The notes beneath the pieces were generated by a model that saw only the letters and a program-made list of their open reading frames with translations, did no database searches and was not told where the DNA came from. Of a stretch of DNA of 64,000 nt, positions 1 to 8,283 are shown piece by piece (positions within the stretch are counted from its first letter, which is position 1; the number at the start of each line of letters is the position of its first letter). This stretch comes from Sediminibacillus dalangtanensis (lineage in GTDB: Bacteria > Bacillota > Bacilli > Bacillales > Amphibacillaceae): assembly GCF_017792025.1 (NCBI RefSeq), contig NZ_CP046956.1:186001-250000 (forward strand), given 5' to 3'. Made by a program: the position numbers and the translations under genes.

Positions 1-632
1 TAGCGGATGCGCTAGTATTGAATATCGGTACGCTGACTGCACCGCAGGTTACTGCGATGCTCAAGGCAGGACAGGCAGCTAATCAAAAGGGAATACCTGT
101 TGTGTTTGATCCAGTAGGAGTCGGAGCAACCTCTTTTCGAAACATGGTTGCCTTGAGAATTCTGGAAGAAATCGACGTTTCCTTGATCCGTGGCAACGCC
201 GGGGAAATTGCTTTTTTAGCCGGGGCGGATGCAGAGATGAAAGGCGTCGATTCCGCTTTTCAAGGAGATGGGCGAAAGATAGCGGTTGAAGCCGCGAAAC
301 AGTTGGAGACAGCCGTGGTGCTTACTGGGGAAGAAGATGTTATCACAGACGGGAATTCTCTTTACTTGAGCGGGAATGGTCACCAACTACAAACGAAGAT
401 TACCGGGGCAGGCTGCCTGCTCAGTTCGGTGACTGCAGCGTTTTTAGCAGTGGGAAGCGATAAACTGTCAGCGGCAGCAGCTGCTGTCAGCTATTATGGA
501 GCAGCTGCCGAATTTGCTGCTTCAGCGAGTGATGGACCCGGCAGTTTTCAATCAGCATTTCTTGATGCCTTGCATCAGTTGGACGAGGAAGGTTGGCTGA
601 AAAAAATGCAATTAAAACGGGTGGATGGATAA
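1..632 (+). CDS. thiM: Hydroxyethylthiazole kinase ThiM (5' truncated by window edge)
   Basis: Phosphorylates the thiazole moiety (4-methyl-5-hydroxyethylthiazole) with ATP in thiamine salvage, in the cytoplasm. The reading frame is open from base 3, and the residues before the first possible start (TTG at 18) already read like ThiM (ADALVLNIGTL), so the true start lies left of the window. Family motifs seen are the DPVGVGA stretch, the IRGNAGEI stretch, and near the C-terminus the TGAGCLLSS anion-hole motif with the catalytic Cys. The gene ends 3 nt before thiE, so the two are co-transcribed. A TPP riboswitch would be expected upstream but lies outside the window. Confidence 0.95.
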   Translation, partial: ADALVLNIGTLTAPQVTAMLKAGQAANQKGIPVVFDPVGVGATSFRNMVALRILEEIDVSLIRGNAGEIAFLAGADAEMKGVDSAFQGDGRKIAVEAAKQLETAVVLTGEEDVITDGNSLYLSGNGHQLQTKITGAGCLLSSVTAAFLAVGSDKLSAAAAAVSYYGAAAEFAASASDGPGSFQSAFLDALHQLDEEGWLKKMQLKRVDG

Positions 633-635
633 CCG

Positions 636-1280
636 ATGCATATACGTCAGTTTTTACAAGTCTACTTGATAATGGGAAGTAATAATTGTATCGAAAATCC
701 GCTTTACGTTTTGGAGCAGGCGCTAGCTGGTGGCATAACCTTGTTCCAGTTCAGAGAAAAGGGCAGAGGTGCCAAGACAGGCGCAGATAAGCAAAAACTT
801 GCATTGCAAATGAAAGAACTGTGCCGTCGTTACCATGTCCCTTTTCTTGTAAACGATGATGTGGATTTGGCCATCGAGGTGGGGGCAGATGGTATACATG
901 TCGGTCAGGAAGATGAACCGATTGAATCCGTCCGCCGCCGCTGTCCAAAGAATTTTATTGTCGGAGTTTCGGCAACCAATGTGCAAGAGGCTGTCGAAGC
1001 CGGCTCTGCAGGGGCTGACTATATTGGAGCCGGACCGGTTTTTGTTACTGCTACCAAGCACGACGCTAAGACACCGATCGGGCTAGAAGGTTTAGCAGAG
1101 ATAAGAAGGTTGATCGGCAACACACCACTTGTTGCGATCGGCGGTATTCAGGAAAAAAATGCAGCAGAGGTGATCAAGGCCGGGGCGGACGGTATATCGG
1201 TCATCTCAGCCATCAGCGGGTCGGAAAATGCATTGACAGCAGCACAGCAGTTAAAACATCAGACAATGCTAACCGAATAA
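636..1280 (+). CDS. thiE: Thiamine-phosphate synthase ThiE
   Basis: Couples HMP pyrophosphate to thiazole phosphate to make thiamine monophosphate. The 214-residue length is usual for the family. Visible motifs are QFREKG near residue 35, VNDDVDLA and GADGIHVGQED around residues 70-95, GPVFVTATK with the substrate-binding loop, and the C-terminal VAIGGI phosphate-binding motif. ATG at 636 is 3 nt after thiM and preceded by a GGTGG-type site. Together with thiM it forms a salvage operon that ends at the terminator near 1295-1330; the HMP arm of the pathway may be fed by the importer at 24-28 kb. Confidence 0.96.
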   Translation: MHIRQFLQVYLIMGSNNCIENPLYVLEQALAGGITLFQFREKGRGAKTGADKQKLALQMKELCRRYHVPFLVNDDVDLAIEVGADGIHVGQEDEPIESVRRRCPKNFIVGVSATNVQEAVEAGSAGADYIGAGPVFVTATKHDAKTPIGLEGLAEIRRLIGNTPLVAIGGIQEKNAAEVIKAGADGISVISAISGSENALTAAQQLKHQTMLTE

Positions 1281-1294
1281 TATCTGTTGAAAAG

Positions 1295-1330
1295 GCAGTC
1301 TGATTTCACAGGAAACAGGCTGCTTTTTTC
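1295..1330 (+). terminator. Intrinsic terminator after thiME
   Basis: GCAGTCTG pairs with CAGGCTGC (one G-U) around a 13-nt loop and is followed by six T. It closes the thiM-thiE operon. Confidence 0.75.
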
Positions 1331-1437
1331 CTATCGCTCAGAAGCGGGGTTATTCATTTCGTAATTTGACGTTTGATGATAAACTGTAGGTTAGTAAAGT
1401 TGCCCAAAGGGCGAATGTAGTGAAGGAGGGTGCAAAA

Positions 1438-1962
1438 ATGCGCTTGCAGGACAAAAAGGTCATTGCACTTGTGGCCCATGACTTCGAAGATTTGGAACTG
1501 TGGTATCCGATTCTTCGTCTTCAGGAAGAAGGGGCGACGGTGCATTTAGTCGGGGAAAAAGCCGGCGAAAAATACATTGGAAAATATGGAGTGCCTGCGG
1601 TCTCTGATTATGCCTATGCTGATGTGAAAGCAGAGGATTATGATGCAATCCTCGTCCCGGGAGGCTGGGCGCCAGATAAAATTCGTCGCTTCCCTGAAGT
1701 ATTGGAAATGCTTCGGCATATGGATCATTATGAAAAACCAATCGGTCAGATTTGTCATGCCGGCTGGGTGTTAATTTCCGCAGATATTGTCAGGGGAAGA
1801 AACGTCACCAGTACACCTGGTATCAAGGATGATATGATCAATGCAGGTGGCAATTGGCAGGACTTACCGGTAGTAGTAGATGGTCATATCGTATCCAGCC
1901 GCCGTCCGCCGGATTTGCCTCCATATATGAAGGAATTTGCTGATTTACTTGCCGATTCCTGA
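1438..1962 (+). CDS. PfpI/DJ-1 family cysteine amidotransferase-like protein
   Basis: A 174-residue class I glutamine amidotransferase-like protein of the PfpI/YhbO/YfkM group. These proteins act in stress defence as proteases, glyoxalases or deglycases; the exact substrate cannot be told from sequence. The nucleophile elbow GQICHAGW carries the catalytic Cys followed by His, and the upstream LVPGGWAPD motif carries the residues that support it. I chose ATG 1438 over the in-frame GTG 1420 because AAGGAGGGTG lies immediately before it. It is a single-gene unit flanked by terminators. Confidence 0.88.
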   Translation: MRLQDKKVIALVAHDFEDLELWYPILRLQEEGATVHLVGEKAGEKYIGKYGVPAVSDYAYADVKAEDYDAILVPGGWAPDKIRRFPEVLEMLRHMDHYEKPIGQICHAGWVLISADIVRGRNVTSTPGIKDDMINAGGNWQDLPVVVDGHIVSSRRPPDLPPYMKEFADLLADS

Positions 1963-1968
1963 TAGAAA

Positions 1969-2002
1969 GCGGGCTGTACATGTTTTTGTACAGTCTCTTT
2001 TT
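1969..2002 (+). terminator. Intrinsic terminator after the PfpI gene
   Basis: A hairpin with CTGTAC and GTACAG arms around a short T-rich loop is followed by CTCTTTTT. Confidence 0.65.
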
Positions 2003-2099
2003 CATGTTTGAAATGGTCTCAATCGGAGCAAGGGCCATGTAATCCTGGCCAAGCCTTTTTCTGTAGTTGAAATCGGCAGAAAGAAAGGAGGGGATTGTC

Positions 2100-2573
2100 A
2101 TAGATATCGTCATTTGGATTTTGATTGTAGCTTGTTTTCTACTGAGCTTTGCCGGCATCATTTTTCCGTTGATTCCCGCTCCGGTAATGCTTTGGATCGG
2201 TTTTTTGCTGTACTTTTTCTTCATAGACGGCGATTTATCGCTTCTGTTTTGGATCGCCATGGTGATACTTACCATCATTCTGATAGTATCTGACATCATT
2301 GCCAATAGTTATTTCGTGAAAAAATATGGCGGTTCCAAGTGGGGAGAAAGAATTGCTGCTGTTGGAGTAATTGTTGGTTCCTTTATCATTCCGCCGTTCG
2401 GAATCATCATCGTCCCGTTTGTCGCCGTGTTCTTGACGGAAATCATCCAACAGAAAACAACCGAGGAGGCATGGAAGGCTTCGCTGGGTTCCTTGATGGG
2501 GTTTCTCGGAGGAGCTGCAGCCAAAGTGGTCATCCAGTTAATTATGATTATTTGGTTTTTCTTCGCTGTCTGA
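2100..2573 (+). CDS. DUF456 membrane protein, possible ATA start
   Basis: A small integral membrane protein of the DUF456 family, function unknown. About 157 residues, with hydrophobic segments near residues 1-22, 25-50, 80-105 and 125-157 separated by a short polar loop (KKYGGSKWGE), a Gly-rich pattern typical of the family. The start is odd. The only canonical upstream start (TTG 2067) has no ribosome binding site, whereas AAAGGAGGGG at 2084-2093 is followed 8 nt later by ATA (2100), exactly where I recall family members beginning with MDIV. I therefore put the start at ATA 2100; ATT 2094 is too close. A sequence error cannot be excluded. Confidence 0.8.
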   Translation: MDIVIWILIVACFLLSFAGIIFPLIPAPVMLWIGFLLYFFFIDGDLSLLFWIAMVILTIILIVSDIIANSYFVKKYGGSKWGERIAAVGVIVGSFIIPPFGIIIVPFVAVFLTEIIQQKTTEEAWKASLGSLMGFLGGAAAKVVIQLIMIIWFFFAV

Positions 2574-2578
2574 GAAAT

Positions 2579-2622
2579 GGCAGCCTTTCATCGCCGGATG
2601 AGGCGGGAGGGCTGCCTTTTAT
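2579..2622 (+). terminator. Intrinsic terminator after DUF456 gene
   Basis: GGCAGCC and GGCTGCC arms, with an inner CGCC/GGCG stem, are followed by TTTTATTT. Confidence 0.8.
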
Positions 2623-2687
2623 TTCGTTCTTGTATAGGAAATGATAAATTTAACTGTCTGTGGATAATTATTGGCTGAACCAGCCAC

Positions 2688-2946
2688 GTCCAGCTCCAGC
2701 GCCTACCCCCCCTCGAGGTCTTAAGCCCACCCTCTGTGTGGCAAAAAGCGCCACGCCGAGGCTGTTCTTAGCTTGTCGGGGGCCTACACGATGTGGGTCA
2801 TGCAGGCGTTGCCACAGGACGTGGCGGCTCTAGCCTGTACTCCTTTAAACAGGCGCTTGCGCTTTTGTCCTGGCGAAGTACCTTGGCTTCTTAAGCCAAG
2901 CCTTTGTGTTGAAAAAACAACAGATTTGGAGGCGAGGACAAAAGCG
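2688..2946. repeat. Dispersed intergenic repeat, family A, copy 1
   Basis: A GC-rich non-coding element beginning CCAGCTCCAGCGCC. It shares a 39-nt identical core (2791-2829) with copy 2 (55089-55127) and similar flanks on both sides. Inside it are a CTTGGCTT/AAGCCAAG hairpin (2882-2900) and the inverted pair CGCTTTTGTCC (2860-2870) / GGACAAAAGCG (2936-2946). I recall related sequences from other Bacillaceae genomes, but no function is established to my knowledge. Confidence 0.8.
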
Positions 2947-2995
2947 TAGAGACCAATAAAAATCGAACGACTCCATAATTCGTTTCGGTTTTTAT
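2943..2995. repeat. Palindromic repeat family B, short copy
   Basis: Contains AAAAATCGAACGA and TTCGTTTCGGTTTTT arms around a short loop. These match the inner stem of the longer family B copies at about 41.2, 42.5, 56.2 and 62.8 kb, but the outer arms are missing here. It lies between convergent genes and is fused to the end of the family A element. Confidence 0.7.
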
Positions 2996-3072
2996 AATTC
3001 TCTCATAGCCTGGCTAAGCAAAAAGCAAACCGTTCTAACCCTTCTCATGTGAATAGTGCAACTCTCCACGCC

Positions 3073-3171
3073 GGCAGGGTACTTCGCTTTCCGCGGGCTA
3101 ACTTGGTAAAGAGCGCTTTACCAAGTGGATCTTCAGCTCGCCTCTTCACGTTGGAGTTAGCATACCTTGCC
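3073..3171. repeat. Palindromic repeat family C, divergent copy
   Basis: Terminal arms GGCAGGGTA (3073-3081) and TACCTTGCC (3163-3171) are complementary with one G-U. Inside is the family signature CGCTTTCCGCGGGC and a perfect hairpin TTGGTAAA/TTTACCAA. Compare the copies at 23969-24074 and 53091-53203. The open frames here on both strands are products of the repeat and are not genes. Confidence 0.65.
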
Positions 3172-3258
3172 CGTGGAATGGAGATACTTCCCCTTCTGGT
3201 GTATTTCCGTTTTCCCCTCGTACCATTACGCGTGGGTAAGCTAAGCGGCCTGGTTTTT

Positions 3259-3555
3259 TTAGACATAGCGTGATTTCTGCAGTCGATAATCCAATACATA
3301 GTTGCCAAAAGGGATGAAGGCTACCAGCAAGGAGCCAAAGAGCCACCTGAACGCCCAACGAATTTTAAATGTCGTATAGGCGATGACCAGCAGATAAACG
3401 ATAAAGAAAAATCCGTGAAGGGAACCCACCAGGGTGACCACCTCGGGAAAGCCTGCTATGTACTTCAATGGCATGGCGATAAATAGAAGGATGACAAGAG
3501 AAGTTCCTTCAATCATGCCGAATATCCGGAACAGTCGAATCGGGGAGTTCAACAT
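3259..3555 (-). CDS. DUF3817 membrane protein
   Basis: A 98-residue integral membrane protein with about three hydrophobic segments (residues 7-30, 38-62, 70-90). The motif IEGTSLVILLFIAMPLKY followed by GSLHGFFF matches the DUF3817 family (YdzA-like). That family resembles small membrane anchors but has no assigned reaction. Start ATG at 3555 is preceded on the minus strand by GGAGGTAG. It is a lone gene facing a 680-bp repeat-filled gap, with a divergent neighbour at 3669. Confidence 0.8.
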   Translation of the reverse strand: MLNSPIRLFRIFGMIEGTSLVILLFIAMPLKYIAGFPEVVTLVGSLHGFFFIVYLLVIAYTTFKIRWAFRWLFGSLLVAFIPFGNYVLDYRLQKSRYV

Positions 3556-3668
3556 AAGCTACCTCCATTCCAAACATTTTTTCTTCTTTAGTATAATAGA
3601 TAAAAGGATGCTAAACTATAGATTGCCAAATGTTCTGCATAAATTATCAATACAGAGGAGAGAATGCG

Positions 3669-3998
3669 TTGAAAAATATATTGCCGTTGATCCTGCCGAC
3701 TTTCTTGATTGTTTTTGGTGTCACTAGCTATCTGACCACGGAAATGGCGGTGGGAGCACTCATTATCCTGTTGATAGGCATTGTTGTATTTTTAGTCGAG
3801 TTAAGATACATAAGAAAAGGCGTGCCGAGATATCGGACAGCTGTGACATTACTGACAGCCGGGATTGTTTATCTATTGTTCGTTGTGGTGGAACAGTACC
3901 TATATGGAAAGGTTTTTAACTACTTTTTCGCGACTGTTTTTGCTATTGGTGCAGGTGCGATAGTGAACGTACTGATGCGTGATGAAAAAGGGAATTAA
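3669..3998 (+). CDS. Small hydrophobic membrane protein, unknown function
   Basis: A 109-residue protein I do not recognise. It has four predicted membrane segments (about residues 3-20, 24-42, 57-76 and 82-100) joined by short basic loops, and a charged C-terminal tail (MRDEKGN). TTG 3669 is preferred because GGAG lies 7 nt before it; the longer open frame upstream has no ribosome binding site. It ends about 20 nt before the kinase gene and is probably co-transcribed with it. Confidence 0.7.
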   Translation: MKNILPLILPTFLIVFGVTSYLTTEMAVGALIILLIGIVVFLVELRYIRKGVPRYRTAVTLLTAGIVYLLFVVVEQYLYGKVFNYFFATVFAIGAGAIVNVLMRDEKGN

Positions 3999-4019
3999 AA
4001 AATGGAAAGGGGTTTCAAT

Positions 4020-4820
4020 ATGATTGCAAGAGTGTTGACGGTTGCTGGATCTGCGGCGCAAGGCAGTGCAGGTATCCAGGCCGACTTAAAAACATTTCAG
4101 GAACGGGACGTCTATGGCATGGCCGCGATTACAGCTATTGTCGCCAATAATCCGGTGACGAGTAAAGGAATGTTCACCAACTCGTTGGAAGCGATAGAAG
4201 CACAGTATTATACAGCAAAAAAAAATGTCGGAGTGGATGCTGTCAAAACCGGGATGTTGTTTACGAAAGAAATTATCAACCTGGTTGCCCGTCTTCTGGA
4301 GGAACATCCACCCGCAAATTTGGTAGTAGACCCAGTCATGATCGGAAAAATGGGATCGCAGCTTTTAAAAGATGACGCAATTGATGAAATGAGGAAAAGG
4401 TTGTTTCCACTTGCTACCGTTATCACCCCTAACTTGCATGAAGCCGAAAGAATATTGGAGAGCGGCCCGATTACCGACAAGGAAGAGATGAAACATGCCG
4501 CACGAGCGCTACATCGCTTTGGCTCGGATTATGTCATCATCAAAGGGGGTGCTCGGAAGGAAGATGCTGTCGACATCATGTATGATGGGAGCGAATTTAA
4601 GGAGTGGAAGCAGCCGCATATCGATACCATTCACACGAGCGGGGCAGGCTGCAGTTTTTCGGCAGCGATTGCCGCTGAGCTGGCTAAAGGAGCAACGATG
4701 GAGCAGGCGGTTGATACAGCCAAGGCATATGTCACTGCGGCGATCGAGCATGCCCTCGATTTTGGCAAAGGAATAGGTTCGACTTATCACGCGGCATACA
4801 GAAAACACCAGCCTCGCTAA
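4020..4820 (+). CDS. pdxK: Pyridoxal/HMP kinase, PdxK-type of the ThiD family
   Basis: A ribokinase-fold kinase of 266 residues, close in length and pattern to B. subtilis PdxK (formerly ThiD paralogue YwdB), which phosphorylates pyridoxal and also HMP. Motifs are AGIQADLKTFQERDVYG near residue 20, DPVMIGK near 110, VITPNLHEAE near 135 and the SGAGCSFSAA anion hole near 210. The N-terminal loop reads AGSAAQGSAG instead of the AGSDSSGGAG usual for ThiD, so B6 salvage is likelier than true HMP-P kinase work. ATG 4020 follows GGAAAGGGG. Confidence 0.85.
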   Translation: MIARVLTVAGSAAQGSAGIQADLKTFQERDVYGMAAITAIVANNPVTSKGMFTNSLEAIEAQYYTAKKNVGVDAVKTGMLFTKEIINLVARLLEEHPPANLVVDPVMIGKMGSQLLKDDAIDEMRKRLFPLATVITPNLHEAERILESGPITDKEEMKHAARALHRFGSDYVIIKGGARKEDAVDIMYDGSEFKEWKQPHIDTIHTSGAGCSFSAAIAAELAKGATMEQAVDTAKAYVTAAIEHALDFGKGIGSTYHAAYRKHQPR

Positions 4821-5101
4821 AAGACGCGAAGGGTGGAGACAGGTGTGATTATTTGCTTTAGCGAAAGATAGAATTGCGCTGCAACGATCAAATGTTTAGT
4901 AGATGCATCCTTTTGCATGTAAAAGATACAACGTCGATGTGCCTCCATTTCTCCCTTTCTTAAACAAACGTTTGATCAATAATCTCGGAACCCAGCTATC
5001 TTTCCTTTCGGTTGAAGGAAATAGTCATTTTTAATGAAACCTCTGGAAAGGCAGATACGTACATGAAAGAAGAACGCATTACAAATGGAGGTGTCCAGTA
5101 A

Positions 5102-6022
5102 GTGGCAGTAGAGCCGGCAATGAAGTTAATCGATTTAAAGAAAGATATCGGTAAAAAGCAAATAATCAAAGGGTTGACGTTTGATATAAACCCAGGCGAA
5201 GTGTTCGGTTTTCTTGGACCAAATGGAGCAGGAAAAACAACGACAATCCGGATGATGGTCGGATTGATGAAAATCAGCGAAGGGGATGTGTTGATCAAAG
5301 GCAGCAGTATCAAGTCCAACTACAAGGATGCTATTCGACATGTGGGAGCAATCGTGGAAAACCCGGAAATGTATCCCTTCATGAGCGGTTGGAAAAACCT
5401 TCTCCATTATGCAAGAATGATGCCTGGCATTACCGAGGAGCGGATCAAGGAAGTTGTTTCATTAGTAGGGTTGGAGAAGCCGATTCACGAAAAAGCCGGT
5501 AGATACTCTCTTGGAATGCGCCAACGGTTAGGTATCGCCCAAGCCTTGTTGCATCGACCGTCGGTTTTGATTTTAGATGAACCAACCAACGGACTCGACC
5601 CGCATGGCATTAGAGAAATCCGTCAGTATATCCGGACTTTGGCGGAAAAAGAAAACGTGGCCGTCATTGTCTCCAGTCACCTGCTTTCCGAAATAGAAAT
5701 GATGTGCGACCGCATCGGCATTATAAAAAACGGGGATCTTGTCGCAATCGAAACAGTCAAAGCGCTGACAAAAACAGACGAAGATATGATACATATTGAG
5801 GCTGTGCCGCTTGACCGGGCAAACGAGCTTCTGCGCCAGACGTTACAGCTCGAACCAACCATGGAAGGCGATCATATCAAACTGACAGCGAAACGTGAGG
5901 AAATTCCGAGCATTGTAAAATGTCTTGTACAAGGGCAAGTGGACGTATTTGGTGTACAAGTGCAACGCTCGACACTTGAAGATAAATTTTTAGATGTGAT
6001 TGGGGAGAATGCGATTGAGTAA
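5102..6022 (+). CDS. ABC-2 type transporter ATP-binding protein
   Basis: ATPase subunit of an ABC exporter of the bacitracin/lantibiotic-resistance (BcrA/YxlF-like) type, 306 residues. Walker A GPNGAGKTT at about residue 39, signature YSLGMRQRLG near 140, Walker B LILDEPTNGLDP near 160 and the H-loop SSHLLSE near 195 are all intact. A C-terminal regulatory extension follows. GTG 5102 is 8 nt after GGAGGTG. The stop overlaps the start of the permease gene. The exported substrate is not evident. The 280-nt gap upstream contains the palindrome CAAACGTTTG at about 4965-4974, a possible operator. Confidence 0.93.
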   Translation: MAVEPAMKLIDLKKDIGKKQIIKGLTFDINPGEVFGFLGPNGAGKTTTIRMMVGLMKISEGDVLIKGSSIKSNYKDAIRHVGAIVENPEMYPFMSGWKNLLHYARMMPGITEERIKEVVSLVGLEKPIHEKAGRYSLGMRQRLGIAQALLHRPSVLILDEPTNGLDPHGIREIRQYIRTLAEKENVAVIVSSHLLSEIEMMCDRIGIIKNGDLVAIETVKALTKTDEDMIHIEAVPLDRANELLRQTLQLEPTMEGDHIKLTAKREEIPSIVKCLVQGQVDVFGVQVQRSTLEDKFLDVIGENAIE

Positions 6023-6956
6023 TTTTTTCAGGCTCGTCTATAACGAGCAAGCGAAGCTTTTTGCCAGAAAGTCTACCTGGATCATGTTCGGCATCCTTGC
6101 AGCTATCATCCTTGGTGTAGCCATTCTCGGTAAAACAGTAGGAGATGTGGACGAAGCACAGTATGGTGATGACTGGCGGCAGCAGTTGGAGCAGGAAAAT
6201 GCCGAAATTGCCGAGGGAAGCAGTGAGGAGGATGTCGCCAATCATTGGGGGATACAGGAAAACAACTATTATCTGGACAATGACATTAAACCTTTAGAGT
6301 ACGATGCGTGGCAGTTTGTGGTGGAAAATGTGATGTTGTCCGCTCTGTTGAGTCTATTCACCATCATTGTAGCAGCAGGCATCATTGCCCACGAGTTTCG
6401 GTGGGGAACGGTCAAACTTTTGTTGATCCGGCCGGTTGCCCGGACAAAAATCTTGTTTGCTAAATATGCATCTGTTTTGTTGTTTGCCTTTACATCGCTT
6501 GTGTTTTTGCTTGTGTTTTCCTGGATTACCGGGGCGGTATTTTTTGGGGTCAATGGTGCCAACCCTTTGCTGGTGATCCAAAACCAAGGTGATTATACGC
6601 AAATAGCTGCTTGGGCAGAGATGGGCCGATCTTATGGATTGCAATTGATCAATCTGGTGATGATGGCCACTTTTGCATTTATGATTTCCTCGATTTTCCG
6701 AAACAGCGGCTTGGCGATTGGGTTTGCGATTTTCCTGATGATGGCCGGGAACTCGATCATAGGCTTTTTCATGCAATACGATTGGGCCAAATATATTTTG
6801 TTTGCAAACACAAACTTGGAGCAGTATTTTAGAGGAACACCGTTGATTGAAGGCATGACGTTGTCATTTTCGATCGGTGTTCTGATCGTTTACTATGTTA
6901 TTTTCATGGTCCTGTCCTGGTTGTTTTTCACAAAACGGGACGTAGCGGGACACTAA
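6015..6956 (+). CDS. ABC-2 family permease partner
   Basis: Membrane subunit pairing with the preceding ATPase; about 313 residues with six hydrophobic segments. The order is one after the basic N-terminus, a long extracytoplasmic loop rich in Asp/Glu (about residues 45-105), and five more to the C-terminus. This is the layout of BcrB/YxlG-like permeases. TTG 6015 has GGGGAG 7 nt upstream and overlaps the ATPase stop, implying translational coupling; ATG 6009 is possible but too close to that site. Confidence 0.9.
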   Translation: MSNFFRLVYNEQAKLFARKSTWIMFGILAAIILGVAILGKTVGDVDEAQYGDDWRQQLEQENAEIAEGSSEEDVANHWGIQENNYYLDNDIKPLEYDAWQFVVENVMLSALLSLFTIIVAAGIIAHEFRWGTVKLLLIRPVARTKILFAKYASVLLFAFTSLVFLLVFSWITGAVFFGVNGANPLLVIQNQGDYTQIAAWAEMGRSYGLQLINLVMMATFAFMISSIFRNSGLAIGFAIFLMMAGNSIIGFFMQYDWAKYILFANTNLEQYFRGTPLIEGMTLSFSIGVLIVYYVIFMVLSWLFFTKRDVAGH

Positions 6957-6983
6957 AGAATTCAAAAAGAGGAGGAATTGGAA

Positions 6984-7397
6984 ATGAAACGAACGGCAGA
7001 AATTGTACTTGGGGTTATCGGGGCTATCCTGTATGCTCTTTTCACGTTTTTCGGGATAACGCTAATGACGTTGAAAAATAACGATGATTTTGTACAGGAA
7101 ATGGAAAATATGTTTGCAGAACAGGGTATGGAGAATATGGGAAGCATCTCTGAAATGATTTCCGGCGGTAGCTGGTACTTGATCATTATTTCGCTGCTGG
7201 CCATTATTCTGGGAATTGTAGCCATCGTATTGTTGAAAGGCAATAAAAAGCCAAAAACAGCAGGAATCATGTTGATTATCACCGCTGTTTTGTCTTTCGT
7301 CTTGTTTATGGGAATGAGTCTGATTCCGGCAGTGTTGTACTTAATTGCTGGTATTATGGCCTTGGTAAGGAAGCCTAAAACAACGATAACGGCCTAA
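6984..7397 (+). CDS. DUF4064 membrane protein
   Basis: A 137-residue protein with four membrane segments (about residues 7-28, 62-84, 92-112, 115-132). An acidic extracytoplasmic stretch sits between the first two. The pattern matches DUF4064, small membrane proteins often found beside ABC exporters in Firmicutes; the function is unknown. ATG 6984 lies 8 nt after GGAGG. It directly follows the ABC-2 exporter genes and ends at a terminator, so it is the third gene of that operon. Confidence 0.82.
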   Translation: MKRTAEIVLGVIGAILYALFTFFGITLMTLKNNDDFVQEMENMFAEQGMENMGSISEMISGGSWYLIIISLLAIILGIVAIVLLKGNKKPKTAGIMLIITAVLSFVLFMGMSLIPAVLYLIAGIMALVRKPKTTITA

Positions 7398-7413
7398 ATA
7401 ATGATATTATCAC

Positions 7414-7443
7414 AAAGCCTGGATGCTATCCAGGCTTTATTTC
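7414..7443. terminator. Bidirectional terminator
   Basis: A perfect AAAGCCTGGAT/ATCCAGGCTTT hairpin lies between the convergent DUF4064 and mtnU genes, with a short T-rich tail on the plus side. Confidence 0.75.
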
Positions 7444-7457
7444 TGCTTGAGATTCAC

Positions 7458-8252
7458 TTATTTCAGTTTGTATAAGTCAGTCCGACGGTCGCTGTATATC
7501 GGAATGGTCGCTCTGATTTTCTCTACTTCCTCCAAATCAATGGTTCCCGTCAAAATCGTCTCCTCCAGCCCTGCTTCTGCAAGAACTTCTCCCCATGGGC
7601 CGATAATCATGGAATTTCCGCCAAACTCGTTATTAGGATCAGAACCGGAGCGGTTGCAGGCAACCACAAAGCATTGGTTTTCGATAGCCCTGCTGATCAG
7701 GAGAGCCCGCCAATGATCAATGCGCTGTTTCGGCCATTCAGCGACGACATAGAGAACCTTTGTGTCATCCAGCATGTGCGTCCGGATCCATTCCGGAAAA
7801 CGGATATCATAGCAAATAACCGCTGCACTCTTTTGGTTTTCCAATACAAAAGTTCCGTCGCTGTTTCCTTCTATTAAATATTTTTCCTCGTCCATCAATC
7901 GGAACAGATGCGCTTTGCTATATTGCTTGATAATATCCCCTGTCCGGGCAACTACTAGCAAGGTGTTGCTTGTCGCTTCGTCCACTCGATTGGCTACCGA
8001 GCCTGCTATCATATTAATGTCCAGTTCCTTTGCCAATCTGCTCAGAAATGCAATCGTCACATTGGCATCTTCATCAGCGATTTCATCGAGGCGTGTCAAG
8101 TCATATCCAGTTGTCCAAAGCTCCGGCAGCAGAATGGTATCTGGTGCTCTTTTCTCCACCGCTTCTCTAATTAGTTCTTCCGCATGCCGGAAATTGGTTT
8201 GCGGATCACCGAAAGCGATGTCCATTTGGATTAGTGCGTAGGTCTGCTTCAT
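7458..8252 (-). CDS. mtnU: Nitrilase-family omega-amidase MtnU
   Basis: A carbon-nitrogen hydrolase of 264 residues. The nitrilase triad is complete: Glu in LLPELWTTGYD (about residue 44), Lys in YSKAHLF (about 112) and Cys in ICYDIRFPEW (about 146). The order and surrounding motifs match B. subtilis MtnU (YkrU), the omega-amidase that removes the alpha-keto acid amide left when MtnE uses glutamine as amino donor in methionine salvage. It sits about 30 nt downstream of the S-box-controlled dehydrogenase gene and so is probably read from the same SAM-regulated transcript. mtnE itself lies at 21259. Confidence 0.9.
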   Translation of the reverse strand: MKQTYALIQMDIAFGDPQTNFRHAEELIREAVEKRAPDTILLPELWTTGYDLTRLDEIADEDANVTIAFLSRLAKELDINMIAGSVANRVDEATSNTLLVVARTGDIIKQYSKAHLFRLMDEEKYLIEGNSDGTFVLENQKSAAVICYDIRFPEWIRTHMLDDTKVLYVVAEWPKQRIDHWRALLISRAIENQCFVVACNRSGSDPNNEFGGNSMIIGPWGEVLAEAGLEETILTGTIDLEEVEKIRATIPIYSDRRTDLYKLK

Positions 8253-8283
8253 GAATGGTCCGGTCCCCTTTCCTTATTGCCGA

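Noticed and set aside
3045-3308. Overlapping open frames on both strands
   Set aside because: Generated by the palindromic family C repeat; no ribosome binding site or family resemblance.
4965-4974. CAAACGTTTG palindrome as a definite operator for the ABC genes
   Set aside because: Short, no second copy and no adjacent regulator gene; kept only as a remark.
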